DNA of 64,000 nt, taken from positions 24,743,023 to 24,807,022 of the forward strand of contig CM055817.1 in NCBI GenBank assembly GCA_029582265.1. The letters run 5' to 3'. Shown here piece by piece: positions 22,826-34,052 of this stretch; the stretch's first letter is position 1, and every line of letters begins with the position of its first letter. The translations under genes and the position numbers were made by a program. This stretch comes from Zoroaster sp. YZ-2022 (taxonomy: Eukaryota; Echinodermata; Asteroidea; Forcipulatida; Zoroasteridae). The notes below the pieces were generated by a model. It was not told the origin of the DNA, did no database searches, and saw nothing but the letters and a program-made list of their open reading frames with translations.

Positions 22826-22866
22826 ATTTATAAATATGCTTTATAATATTTATTAAATTACCCTTA

Positions 22867-23055
22867 ACCTAAGAGTAACCTAAGAGTAACCTATGAGTAA
22901 CCTATGAGTAACCTATGAGTAACCTAAGAGTAACCTATGAGTAACCTAAGAGTAACCTAAGAGTAACCTATGAGTAACCTATGAGTAACCTATGAGTAAC
23001 CTATGAGTAACCTAAGAGTAACCTATGAGTAACCTATGAGTAACCTAAGAGTAAT
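22867..23055. repeat. 11-bp minisatellite AGTAACCTA(A/T)G, about 17 units
   Basis: Head-to-tail 11-bp units that differ only by one A/T position, in an irregular order. It fills most of the space between the ATPase gene and the small ERV-module gene. It has no coding potential. It may be a regulatory or replication repeat of the element. Confidence 0.9.
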
Positions 23056-23081
23056 TCGCTAAATGACTTGACGGTAATCAC

Positions 23082-23702
23082 TCAGTCACGTATTTCATAA
23101 CCGGTAGGCTGATCCGTTTTTAAAATTAATTTACGATGTTTAACTCTTTTTAATTTTTCATGAATTTCTATTCTCAACTCGCGAGTTGGTATAACATCAT
23201 TTTCTCTAAGACAATTCTCGTACGAGTCTCTATCTTTACAATAAAATAAACATATCCATTTGAGTTGTTCTCTAAAATCTTTCAATACGCTATTATATTT
23301 TTGAGTAAGTATCCAACAACTATGTTTAATATGCCTACCGCTAAAAGCCAATTGCGTGATCATACATTTATTATTCTCGTCGTATTTTTTATAATGCAAC
23401 TGTTTATTCGCGCTGCAATCGTCTATAATAAACAACGTTTCTTTATTTTTGAAAGCGTCGCTATAAATTTCTATAGCCCTATTCAGCGATATGTCGTTTA
23501 AATCATTAACGTGTACGTTATCGTCGTTTAGAACCCATTTTCTATTTTTGTACGCATCATTGTTGAAAATGGTAGGGCATAATATAACGATATTTTCAAA
23601 ATATTTAAAATATTCATTTTGTAATAAATTTAAAATAAATTCAGTTTTACCGCATCCCGTTTGACCGCAAATTAACGCGGCGTGTGGATATTTAAGTAAC
23701 AT
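23082..23702 (-). CDS. A32-like genome-packaging ATPase
   Basis: 206 residues. Walker A is GQTGCGKT at about residues 13-20, right after a hydrophobic strand (HAALIC). Walker B is TLFIIDD at about residue 90. The order strand-Walker A-helix, then LCPTIFNNDAYK, then Walker B and an FSGRHIKHSCW sensor-like segment matches the FtsK/HerA-type packaging ATPases of poxvirus A32, Polintons and related viruses. These pump DNA into capsids. It lies directly after the capsid-like gene on the same strand (19 bp apart), the common pairing in this group. The frame is intact. Confidence 0.88.
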   Translation of the reverse strand: MLLKYPHAALICGQTGCGKTEFILNLLQNEYFKYFENIVILCPTIFNNDAYKNRKWVLNDDNVHVNDLNDISLNRAIEIYSDAFKNKETLFIIDDCSANKQLHYKKYDENNKCMITQLAFSGRHIKHSCWILTQKYNSVLKDFREQLKWICLFYCKDRDSYENCLRENDVIPTRELRIEIHEKLKRVKHRKLILKTDQPTGYEIRD

Positions 23703-23720
23703 TTTCTTTTTAATAATATT

Positions 23721-24995
23721 TTAATAATCGACCGATTCGAAACGCGAGTTTCTAATATTTAGTTGCGCGTCCATGATAATAAAAGTATACATGTTTAGTT
23801 CACCCGCACTCTCGGCTTCTTTTTCAATTTGAATGGTAATTCCTTCGGATAAGTTTTGTACTCGTCTTCCGCTTCCGTGTAATACATTATCGGTACTCGT
23901 TCTTAAATCTAAAAATAAACCGTATCGATTAAGTAAATAATTCGATAGTTTAACGTTTGATAAATCTAGAGCTTGTACAACTCGTATAGCGTGTTGTTTT
24001 CTCGAATCGCCGAAATATTTTGAAATCTCTTCCCATTGTTGATATCTTTTCATTCCATGCGCGTAGAGTTGATTGGGAACGCCTTCGATAGTAATACTAA
24101 CTTTTGTTATTTTTGGATTATAAAACTTGTTGCTTTCTTTCACGTCGGGTTCTTTGAATAGAAACAATATTCCTTTCATACTTTTTGCCGGGGTATTTAA
24201 ATTTATATTCCACATTGTATCTTTTTTGTTGTACGTAGTTACGCTCTGTCTCAGTACGCGATCAAACAATATACTCGTTCTATCGCTGTATTGATTTCTA
24301 ATTGTTCTAGCGAGTTCTGGCATATGAACAACCTCAAATTCTAAAGAAATTCCACTTATAACATATTTTGCGTTATCGTCGGTGCTTTTGATCACATTTT
24401 CAAATTTATTAAACACGAGTTCGTAAGTCAATCGATCTCCCCACCTGACCGATAGTAAGGTTGATGATCGGTTAACAATTCAAAATCCAGCGGAATGTAA
24501 TACCTATTTTTATACGCGTCCGCGATAGCTTTATCCGCTCCACCGTTGCCCGCGGAACTTTATCGCTAGTTCTATTCTCATTTTAGTTACGTTTTCAGTT
24601 TCGATTCCTTGATATACTAAATTTTCGCGCTGATCTTTGGTCAACCATTCGTCTTTGTAACAATTGAATACATCCGCATCGTCTAAACTAAATATTTCAT
24701 TTCCTTCCATTTTAATGATTATGTGTTTTACGATAGCTCTACCGACGTTTTGTACCAACGTTCTATTTTCATCGTTGACGCTAACGAGTTCAATGTTGAA
24801 AGCTAATCGCGTTGTATTCGGAACGATAACGTCGTTCATTCCTAAATTTGGAAAACGAACCGTCAACAATTGATTTTCGTTTATGGTACTCGGATTGTTT
24901 GTAATGACGACTTTTTGGCGCATTCCTTTTACGCCTCGAGGTTCTCTTATTCTCCTGTTTGGATCTAGCGTATCTCCGTACGTATTACTCGTCAT
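23721..24995 (-). pseudogene. Major-capsid-like gene, broken by two frameshifts
   Basis: The gene starts at 24,995 (MTSNTYGDTLDPNRR) and an open segment runs to a stop at 24,531. A third-frame stretch covers about 24,440-24,545, and the rest (23,721-24,431) is open to the end (NSRFESVDY). The segments lie in order without missing middle sequence, so two single-base-scale frame changes break a protein of about 425 residues. The content is rich in beta-type segments, with a G-S-G-R-R region and a tail INIRNSRFE-like acidic end. Position next to the packaging ATPase and general look support a double-jelly-roll major capsid protein; this is inference, because no short motif proves it. As it stands the copy could not make the full protein. 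Confidence 0.6.
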
Positions 24996-25063
24996 ATTTA
25001 ACGTTGTTAAATATAATAATTTTTATATAATCTACGTAAAACTATATTTAACATCTATTATAA
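24996..25063. promoter_or_regulatory. Divergent promoter region between capsid-like gene and rightmost gene
   Basis: A 68-bp AT-rich gap between two divergent ATGs. It contains ATTTAACGTTGTTAAAT (an inverted pair) and TATATAA and TATAAAT runs. Both genes probably start transcription here. Direct evidence is only composition and position. Confidence 0.45.
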
Positions 25064-25492
25064 ATGGTGTCTGTAGCGATGATGGTTGGAGGTGCTGTCA
25101 TTAATGCGTTAGCGTTTACCGGATCGAATTTTTTATTTAGTAATTTACGTGGTAATGACGCTGAACAAGAACGTAAACGACACGATTTAGCGTTGGAACA
25201 TCTTTCGAAAGCTAGGGACGAATTTAGTAAAAAACGTTTAAAATATATAGATTATTTAAATGAGAAAATACAAAAAGAATCGGGCGCGATAAGAACTTTT
25301 AATAACATTAACGAAGCGATGCAAGAATATTCACGAGTTACCAATACACGAGTAAATTTACCTCTCGATTTACGACAAGAACCGCGATTAGAAGATTTTT
25401 ACGTTCCTAGCGAAGATCAAAAAACGGGAGAGATTGTATTTATCATTATTGGTATGAGTGTAGTTGGTTACGGTATGAAGAAATTGTCTTAA
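25064..25492 (+). CDS. Small helical membrane protein whose 3' end lies in satellite
   Basis: 142 residues. The N-terminus is hydrophobic (MVSVAMMVGGAVINALAF) followed by TGSNFLFSNL. Residues about 34-80 form a charged amphipathic or coiled helix (ERKRHDLALEHLSKARDEF). Then comes a Pro-rich loop (LPLDLRQEP, DFYVPSEDQK) and a final hydrophobic segment EIVFIIIGMSVVGYGM. I recall proteins of this layout beside polymerase B and capsid genes in elements of cnidarians and other invertebrates; a minor virion protein is a fair guess. The last six residues and the stop codon (from about 25,473) are encoded by the 242-bp satellite sequence that follows. Confidence 0.75.
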   Translation: MVSVAMMVGGAVINALAFTGSNFLFSNLRGNDAEQERKRHDLALEHLSKARDEFSKKRLKYIDYLNEKIQKESGAIRTFNNINEAMQEYSRVTNTRVNLPLDLRQEPRLEDFYVPSEDQKTGEIVFIIIGMSVVGYGMKKLS

Positions 25493-28400
25493 TGTAAAAG
25501 TCATGTGATTTCCTGAAAGAGGAGAACCTAAGCTTTAATTTGGATATAAATTTGTCGGCCTCCCTTAAAAACTTTTAAAGTTATAGCCGTCGCTAGAAAT
25601 AATTTCATTCGTATTTGTGTTTTAATCACAACAATATAGGCTGTCTACCCCTGAGTTATGGCCCGTATTTTGACAGTATTTTACGGCGGGCTAAGTGTGC
25701 ATGGAGGCCGTTTAAGGTATGAAGAAATTGTTCAAATGTAAAAGTCATGTGATTTCCTGAAAGAGAGAGAACTAAGCTTTAATTTGGATATAAATTTGTC
25801 GGCCTCCCTTAACAACTTTTAAAGTTATATCCGTCGTTAGAAATAATTTCATTCGTATTTGTGTTTTAATCACAACAATTATAGGCTGTCTACCCTGAGT
25901 TATGGCCCGTATTTTGACAGTATTTTACGGCGGGCTAAGTGTGCATGGAGGCCGTTTAAGGTATGAAGAAATTGTCTAAATGTAAAAGTCGTGTGATTTC
26001 CTGAAAGAGGAGAACCTAAGCTTTAATTTGGATATAAATTTGTCGGCCTCCTTTAAAAACCTTTAAAGTTATACCCGTCGCTAAAAATAATTTCATTTGT
26101 ATTTGTGTTTTAATCACAACAATATAGGCTGTCTACCCTGAGTTATCGCCCGTATTTTGACAGTATTTTACGGCGGGCTAAGTATGCATGGAGGTCGTTT
26201 AAGGTATGAAGAAATTGTCTAAATGTAAAAGTCATGTGATTTCCTGAAAGAGGAGAACCTAAGCTTTAATTTGGATATAAATTTGTCGGCCTCTCTTAAA
26301 AACTTTTAAAGTTATACCCGTCGCTAGAAATAATTTCATTTGTATTTGTGTTTTAATTACAACAATATAGGCTGTCTACCCTGAGTTATGGCCCGTATTT
26401 CGACAGTATTTTACGGAGGGATAAGTGTGCATGGAGGCCGTTTAAGGTATGAAGAAATTCTCTTAATGTAAAAGTCATGTGATTTCCTGAAAGAGGAGAA
26501 CCTAAGCTTTAATTTGGATATAAATTTGTCGGCCTCTCTTAAAAACTTTTAAAGTTATACCCGTCGCTAGAAATAATTTCATTCGTATTTGTGTTTTAAT
26601 TACAACAATATAGGCTGTCTACCCTGAGTTATGGCCGTATTTTGACAGTATTTTACGGCAGGCTAAGTGTGCATGGAGGCCGTTTAAGGTATGAAGAAAT
26701 TGTTGAAGAAATTGTTCTAAATGTAAAAGTCATGTGATTTCCTGAAGAGAGAGAACCTAAGCTTTAATTTGGATATAAATTTGTCGGCCTCTTAAAAACC
26801 TTTAAAGTTATAGCTGTCGCTAGAAATAATTTCATTTGTATTTGTGTTTTAATCACAACAATATAGGCTGTCTACCCTGAGTTATGGCCCGTATTTTGAC
26901 AGTATTTTACGGCGGGCTAAGTGTGCATGGAGGCCGTTTAAGGTATGAAGAAATTGTCTAAATGTAAAAGTCATGTGATTTCCTGAAAGAGGAGAACCTA
27001 AGCTTTAATATTGATATAAATTTGTCGGCCTCCATTAAAAACTTTTAAAGTTATAGCCGTCGCTAGAAATAATTTCATTCGTATTTGTGTTTTAATCACA
27101 ACAATATAGGCTGTCTACCCTGAGTTATGGCCCGTATTTTGACAGTATTTTACGGAGGGATAAGTGTGCATGGAGGCCGTTTAAGGTATGAAGAAATTGT
27201 CTAAATGTAAAAGTCATGTGATTTCCTGAAAGAGGAGAACCTAAGCTTTAATTTGGATATAAATTTGTCGGCCTCCCGTAAAATCATTTAAAGTTATACC
27301 CGTCGCTAGAAATAATTTCATTCGTATTTGTGTTTTAATCACAACAATATAGGCTGTCTACCCTGAGTTATGGCCCGTATTTTGACAGTATTTTACGGTG
27401 GGCTAAGTGTGCATGGAGGCCGTTTAAGGTATGAAGAAATTGTCTAAATGTAAAAGTCATGTGATTTCCTGAAAGAGGAGAACCTAAGCTTTAATTTGGA
27501 TATAAATTTGTCGGCCTCCCTTAAAACTTTTAAAGTTATACCCGTCGCTAGAAATAATTTCATTCGTATTTGTGTTTTAATCACAACAATATAGGCTGTC
27601 TACCCTGAGTTATGGCCCGTATTTTGACAGTATTTTACGGAGGGATAAGTGTGCATGGAGGCCGTTTAAGGTATGAAGAAATTGTCTAAATGTAAAAGTC
27701 ATGTGATTTCCTGAAAGAGGAGAACCTAAGCTTTAATTTGGATATAAATTTGTCGGCCTCCCTTAAAAACTTTTAAAGTTATACCCGTCGCTAGAAATAA
27801 TTTCATTCGTATTTGTGTTTTAATCACAACAATTATAGGCTGTCTACCCTGAGTTATGGCCCGTATTTTGACAGTATTTTACGGCGGGCTAAGTGTGCAT
27901 GGAGGCCGTTTAAGGTATGAAGAAATTGTCTAAATGTAAAAGTCATGTGATTTCCTGAAAGAGGAGAACCTAAGTTTAATTTGGGTATAAATTTGTCGGC
28001 CTCCTTTAAAAACTTTTAAAGTTATACCCGTCGCTAGAAACAATTTCTATAGTATTGGGTTTTTATCCAAAACAATATAGGCTGTCTACCCTGAGTTATG
28101 GCCCGTATTTTGACAGTATTTTACGGAGGGATAAGTGTGCATGGAGGCCGTTTAAGGTATGAAGAAATTGTCTAAATGTAAAAGTCATGTGATTTCCTGA
28201 AAGAGGAGAACCTAAGCTTAAATAGTGATATATATTTGTAGGCATCCTTTAAAAACTTTTTAAAGTTATACCCGTCGCTAGAAATAATTTCATTCGTATT
28301 TGTGTTTTAATCACAACAATTATAGGCTGTCTACCCTGAGTTATGGCCCGTATTTTGACAGTATTTTACGGCGGGCTAAGTGTGCATGGAGGCCGTTTAA

Positions 28401-31400
28401 GGTATGAAGAAATTGTCTTAATGTAAAAGTCATGTGATTTCCTGAAAGAGGAGAACCTAAGCTTTAATTTGGATATAAATTTGTCGGCCTCCCTTAAAAA
28501 CTTTTAAAGTTATAGCCGTCGCTAGAAATAATTTCATTCGTATTTGTGTTTTAATCACAACAATATAGGCTGTCTACCCTGAGTTATGGCCCGTATTTTG
28601 ACAGTATTTTACGGCGGGCTAAGTGTGCATGGAGGCCGTTTAAGGTATGAAGAAATTGTCTAAATGTAAAAGTCATGTGATTTCCTGAAAGAGGAGAACC
28701 TAAGCTTTAATTTGGGTATAAATTTGTCGGCCTCCCTTAAAAACTTTTAAAGTTATACCCGTCGCTAGAAATAATTTCATTCGTATTTGTGTTTTAATCA
28801 CAACAATTATAGGCTGTCTACCCTGAGTTATGGCCCGTATTTTGACAGTATTTTACGGCGGGCTAAGTGTGCATGGAGGCCGTTTAAGGTATGAAGAAAT
28901 TGTCTAAATGTAAAAGTCATGTGATTTCCTGAAAGAGGAGAACCTAAGCTTTAATTTGGATATAAATTTGTCGGCCTCCTTTAAAAACCTTTAAAGTTAT
29001 ACCCGTCGCTAGAAATAATTTCATTTGTATTTGTGTTTTAATCACAACAATATAGGCTGTCTACCCTGAGTTATGGCCCGTATTTTGACAGTATTTTACG
29101 GCGGGCTAAGTATGCATGGAGGCCGTTTAAGGTATGAAGAAATTGTCTAAATGTAAAAGTCATGTGATTTCCTGAAAGAGGAGAACCTAAGCTTTAATTT
29201 GGATATAAATTTGTCGGCCTCCCTTAAAAAACTTTTAAAGTTATACCCGTCGCTAGAAATAATTTCATTCGTATTTGTGTTTTAATCACTATAGGCTGTC
29301 TACCCGGAGTTATGGCCCGTATTTTGACAGTATTTACGGCGGGCTAAGTGTGCATGGAGGCCGTTTAATGTATGAAGAAATTGTCTTAATGTAAAAGTCA
29401 TGTGATTTCCTGAAAGAGAGAACTTAAGCTTTAATTTGGATATAAATTTGTCGGCCTCCTTTAAAAACTTTTAAAGTTATACCCGTCGCTAGAAATAATT
29501 CCATCTTAATTTGTGTTTTAATCACAACAATATAGGCTGTCTACCCTGAGTTATGGCCCCGTATTTTGACAGTATTTTACGGAGGGATGTGCATGGAGGC
29601 CGTTTAAGGTATGAAGAAATTGTCTAAATGTAAAAGTCATGTGATTTCCTGAAAGAGGAGAACCTAAGTTTAATTTGGATAAATTTGTCGGCCTCCCTTA
29701 AAACTTTTAAAGTTATACCTGTCGCTAGAAATAATTTCATTCGTATTTGTGTTTTAATCACAACAATATAGGCTGTCTACCCTGAGTTATGGCCCGTATT
29801 TTTGACAGTATTTTACGGCGGGCTAAGTGTGTGCATGGAGGCCGTTTAAGGTATGAAGAAATTGTCTAAATGTAAAAGTCATGTGATTTCCTGAAAGAGG
29901 AGAACCTAAGTTTAATTTTGGATAAATTTGTCGGCCTCCTTAAAAACTTTTAAAGTTATACCCGTCGCTAGAAATAATTTCATTCGTATTTGTGTTTTAA
30001 TCACAATATAGGCTGTCTACCCTGTTTTATGGCCCGTATATTGACAGTATTTTAAGGAGGTCTATGTGTTCATGGAGGCCGTTTCATGTATTAAGAAATT
30101 GTCTATATGTAAAAGTCATGTGATTTCCTGAAAGAGGAGAACCTAAGTTTAATTTGGGTATAAATTTGTCGGGTATCCTTAAAAACTTTTTAAAGTTATA
30201 CCCGTCGCTAGAAATAATTTCATTTGTATTTGTGTTTTAATCACAACAATATAGGCTGTCTACCCTGAGTTATGGCCCGTATTTTTGACAGTATTTTACG
30301 GCGGGCTAAGTGTGTATGGAGGCCGTTTAAGGTATGAAGAAATTGTTCAAATTAAAAGTCATGTGATTTCGAAAGAGGAGAACCTAAGCTTTTAATTTGA
30401 TATAAATTTGTCGGCCTCCCTTAAAAACTTTTAAAGTTATACCCGTCGCTAGAAATAATTTCATTCGTATTTGTGTTTTAATCACAACAATATAGGCTGT
30501 CTACCCGGAGTTATGGCCCGTATTTTGACAGTATTTACGGCGGGCTAAGTGTGCATGGAGGCCGTTTAATGTATGAAGAAATTGTCTTAATGTAAAAGTC
30601 ATGTGATTTCCTGAAAGAGGAGAACCTAAGCTTTAATTTGGATATAAATTTGGCGGCCTCCTTAAAACTTTTAAAGTTATACCCGTCGCTAGAAATAATT
30701 TCATTCGTATTTGTGTTTTAATCACAACAATATAGGCTGTCTACCCTGAGTTATGGCCCGTATTTTGACAGTATTTTACGGCGGGCTAAGTGTGCATGGA
30801 GGCCGTTTCAGGTATGAAGAAATTGTCTAAATGTAAAAAGTCATGTGATTTCCTGAAGGAGGAGAACCTAAGTTTAATTTGATATAAATTTGTCGGCCTC
30901 CTTAATACTTATAAAGTTATACCCGTCGCTAGAAATAATTTCATTTGTATTTGTGTTTTAATCACAACAATATAGGCTGTCTACCCTGAGTTATGGCCCG
31001 TATTTTGACAGTATTTTACGGCGGGCTAAGTGTGCATGGAGGCCGTTTAAGGTATGAAGAAATTGTCTAAATGTAAAAGTCATGTGATATCCTGAAAGAG
31101 GAGAACCTAAGCTTTTATTTGGATATAAATTTGTCGGCCTCCCTTAAAACTTTTAAAGTTATACCCGGAGCTAGAAATAATTTCATTCGTATTTGTGTTT
31201 TAATCACAACAATATAGGCTGTCTACCCTGAGTTATGGCCCGTATTTTGACAGTATTTTACGGCGGGCTAAGTGTGCATGGAGGCCGTTTAAGGTATGAA
31301 GAAATTGTCTAAATGTAAAAGTCATGTGATTTCCTGAAAGAGGAGAACCTAAGCTTTAATTTATGATATAAATTTGTCGGCCTCCCTTAAAACTTTTAAA

Positions 31401-33552
31401 GTTATACCTGTCGCTAGAAATAATTTCATCGGTTTTTGTGTTTTAATCACAACAATATAGGCTGTCTACCCTGAGTTATGGCCCGTATTTTGACAGCATT
31501 TTACGGCGGGCTAAGTGTGCATGGAGGCCGTTTAAGGTATGAAGAAATTGTCTAAATGTAAAAGTCATGTGATTTCCTGAAAGAGGAGAACCTAAGCTTT
31601 AATTTGGATATAAATTTGTCGGCCTCCCTTAAAAAAGTTTTAAGTTATACCCGTCGCTAGAAAATAATTTCATTTGTATTTGTGTTTTAATCACAACAAT
31701 ATAGGCTGGTTCACCCTGAGTTATGGCCCGTATTTTGACAGTATTTTACGGCGGGCTATGTGCATGGAGGCCGTTTAAGGTATGAAGAAATTGTCTCAAA
31801 TGTAAAAGTCATGTGATTTCCTGAAAGAGGAGAACCTAAGCTTTTAATTTGATATAAATTTGTCGGCCTCCTTAAAACTTTTAAAGTTATAGCCCGTCGC
31901 TAGAAATAATTTCATTTGTATTTGTGTTTTAATCACAACAATATAGGCTGCTCTACCCTGAGTTATGGCCCGTATTTTGACAGTATTTTACGGCGGGCTA
32001 AGTGCATGGAGGCCGTTTAAGGTTGCATGAAGAAATTGTCTTAATGTAAAGTTATGTGATTTCCTGAAAGAGGAGAACCTAAGCTTTTAATTTGATATAA
32101 ATTTGTCGGCCTCCTTAAAACTTTTAAAGTATTAGCCGTCGCTAAAAATAATTTCATTTGTATTTGTGTTTTAATCACAACAATATAGGCTGTCTACTCC
32201 TGAGTTATGGCCTGTATTTTGACAGTATTTTACGGCGGGCTAAGTGCATGGAGGCCGTTTCAGGTATGAAGAAATTGTCTAAATGTAAAAGTCATGTGAT
32301 TTCCTGAAAGAGGAGAACCTAAGCTTTAATTTGATATAAATTTGTCGGCCTCCCCTTAAAACTTTTTAAAGTTATACCCGTCGCTAGAAATAATTTCATT
32401 CGTATTTGTGTTTTAATCACAACAATATAGGCTGTCTACCCTGAGTTATGGCCCGTATTTTGACAGTATTTTACGGCGGGCTATGGAGGCTGTTTAAGGT
32501 ATGAAGAAATTGTCTAAAATGTAAAAGTCATGTGATTTCCTGGAAAGAGGAGAACCTAAGCTTTAATTTGATATAAATTTGTCGGCCTCCTTAAAAACTT
32601 TTTAAAGTTATACCGTCGCTAGAAATAATTTCATCTGTATTTGTGTTTTAATCACAACAATATAGGCTGTCTACCCTGAGTTATATATTGTATTTTGACA
32701 GTATTTTACGGCGGCTAAGTGCATGGAGGCCGTTTAAGGTATGAAGAAATTGTTCAAATGTAAAAGTCATGTGATTTCCTGGTGAAGAGGAGAACCCAAG
32801 CTTTAATTTGATATAAATTTGTCGGCCTCCTTAAAATCCTTTAAAGTTATAGCCTGTCGCTAGAAATAATTTCATCTGTATTTGTGTTTTAACTACACAA
32901 CAATATAGGAAGCTGTCTTCACCTGAGTTATGGGCCTGTATTTTGACAGTATTTTTACGGTACTAAGTGCATGGAGGCCGTTTAAGGTATGAAGAAATTG
33001 TCTAAATGTAATGTAAAGTCTATGTGATTTCTGAAAGAGGAGAACCTAAGTTTTAATTTGATATAAATTTGTCGGCTTCTCCTTAAAACTTTTAAAGTTA
33101 TACCCGTCGCTAGAAATAATTTTCATTTGTATTTGTGTTTTAATCAATAACAACAATTATAGGGCTGGGTTCACTCCTGAGTTATGGCCGGTATTTTGAC
33201 AAGCAGTATTTTACGGAGGGCTAAGTGTGCATGGAGGCCGTTTAAGGTATGAAGAAATTGTCTAAAATGTAAAAGTCAAGTGTGATTTCCTGAAAGAGGA
33301 GAACCTAAGTTTAATTTGGTATATATAAATTTGTCATTCTCTTTAAAAAATCCTTTAAATTCGTCGTTATACCTGTCACAGAATTGTCATAATTTCATCT
33401 TGTATTTGTCTTTAATCACAACAATATAGGCTGTCTACCCTGAGTTATGGCTGTATTTTGACAGTATTTGCTAGATTATGGGATAAGTGTGCAAAAGGGA
33501 GGCCGTTTAAGGTATGAAGAAATTGTCTATCGAGATTTCGAAAGAGGAACCT
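25471..33552 (+). repeat. Right satellite array, 242-bp family, about 33 copies
   Basis: The array begins at GGTATGAAGAAATTGTCT, about 77 bp into a unit, and keeps the left array's orientation. Full units start at 25,639, 25,884, 26,127, 26,370, 26,613 and so on. The first units show the same A-B-C-D order as on the left (A-type at 25,884, B at 26,127, C at 26,370). From about 29,280 small indels rise, and by 32,500-33,552 each unit has several. Near the gap the unit is heavily altered. Confidence 0.95.
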
Positions 33553-34052
33553 NNNNNNNNNNNNNNNNNNNNNNNNNNNNNNNNNNNNNNNNNNNNNNNN
33601 NNNNNNNNNNNNNNNNNNNNNNNNNNNNNNNNNNNNNNNNNNNNNNNNNNNNNNNNNNNNNNNNNNNNNNNNNNNNNNNNNNNNNNNNNNNNNNNNNNNN
33701 NNNNNNNNNNNNNNNNNNNNNNNNNNNNNNNNNNNNNNNNNNNNNNNNNNNNNNNNNNNNNNNNNNNNNNNNNNNNNNNNNNNNNNNNNNNNNNNNNNNN
33801 NNNNNNNNNNNNNNNNNNNNNNNNNNNNNNNNNNNNNNNNNNNNNNNNNNNNNNNNNNNNNNNNNNNNNNNNNNNNNNNNNNNNNNNNNNNNNNNNNNNN
33901 NNNNNNNNNNNNNNNNNNNNNNNNNNNNNNNNNNNNNNNNNNNNNNNNNNNNNNNNNNNNNNNNNNNNNNNNNNNNNNNNNNNNNNNNNNNNNNNNNNNN
34001 NNNNNNNNNNNNNNNNNNNNNNNNNNNNNNNNNNNNNNNNNNNNNNNNNNNN
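33553..34052. other. Assembly gap, 500 N
   Basis: Exactly 500 N. Left is degraded satellite, right is the middle of a LINE reverse transcriptase, so neither side spans the join. Confidence 0.99.

Larger units (their letters stand above)
15780..25492. mobile_element. Virus-like element of Polinton/adintovirus kind embedded in satellite
   Basis: A compact block of closely packed, intronless genes: DNA polymerase B (+), then on the minus strand integrase, four small proteins, packaging ATPase and major-capsid-like gene, then a small helical/membrane protein (+). Polymerase B plus retroviral-type integrase plus A32-like ATPase plus capsid is the hallmark set of Polintons/Mavericks and adintoviruses. 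Satellite of one family and one orientation lies on both sides. I find no terminal inverted repeats in the sequence between the satellites. The genes are nearly all open, and CpG is frequent in them compared with the flanks, which suggests a recent or little-methylated copy. No cysteine protease gene is visible. Confidence 0.8.

Noticed and set aside
22867..23055. Telomere-type repeat
   Set aside because: The 11-bp unit has no match to animal telomere repeats and lies between genes of the element.
15780..25492. CRISPR-like array or prokaryotic phage
   Set aside because: The 11-bp, 13-bp and 242-bp arrays have no spacers, and the gene set is that of eukaryotic Polinton-type elements.
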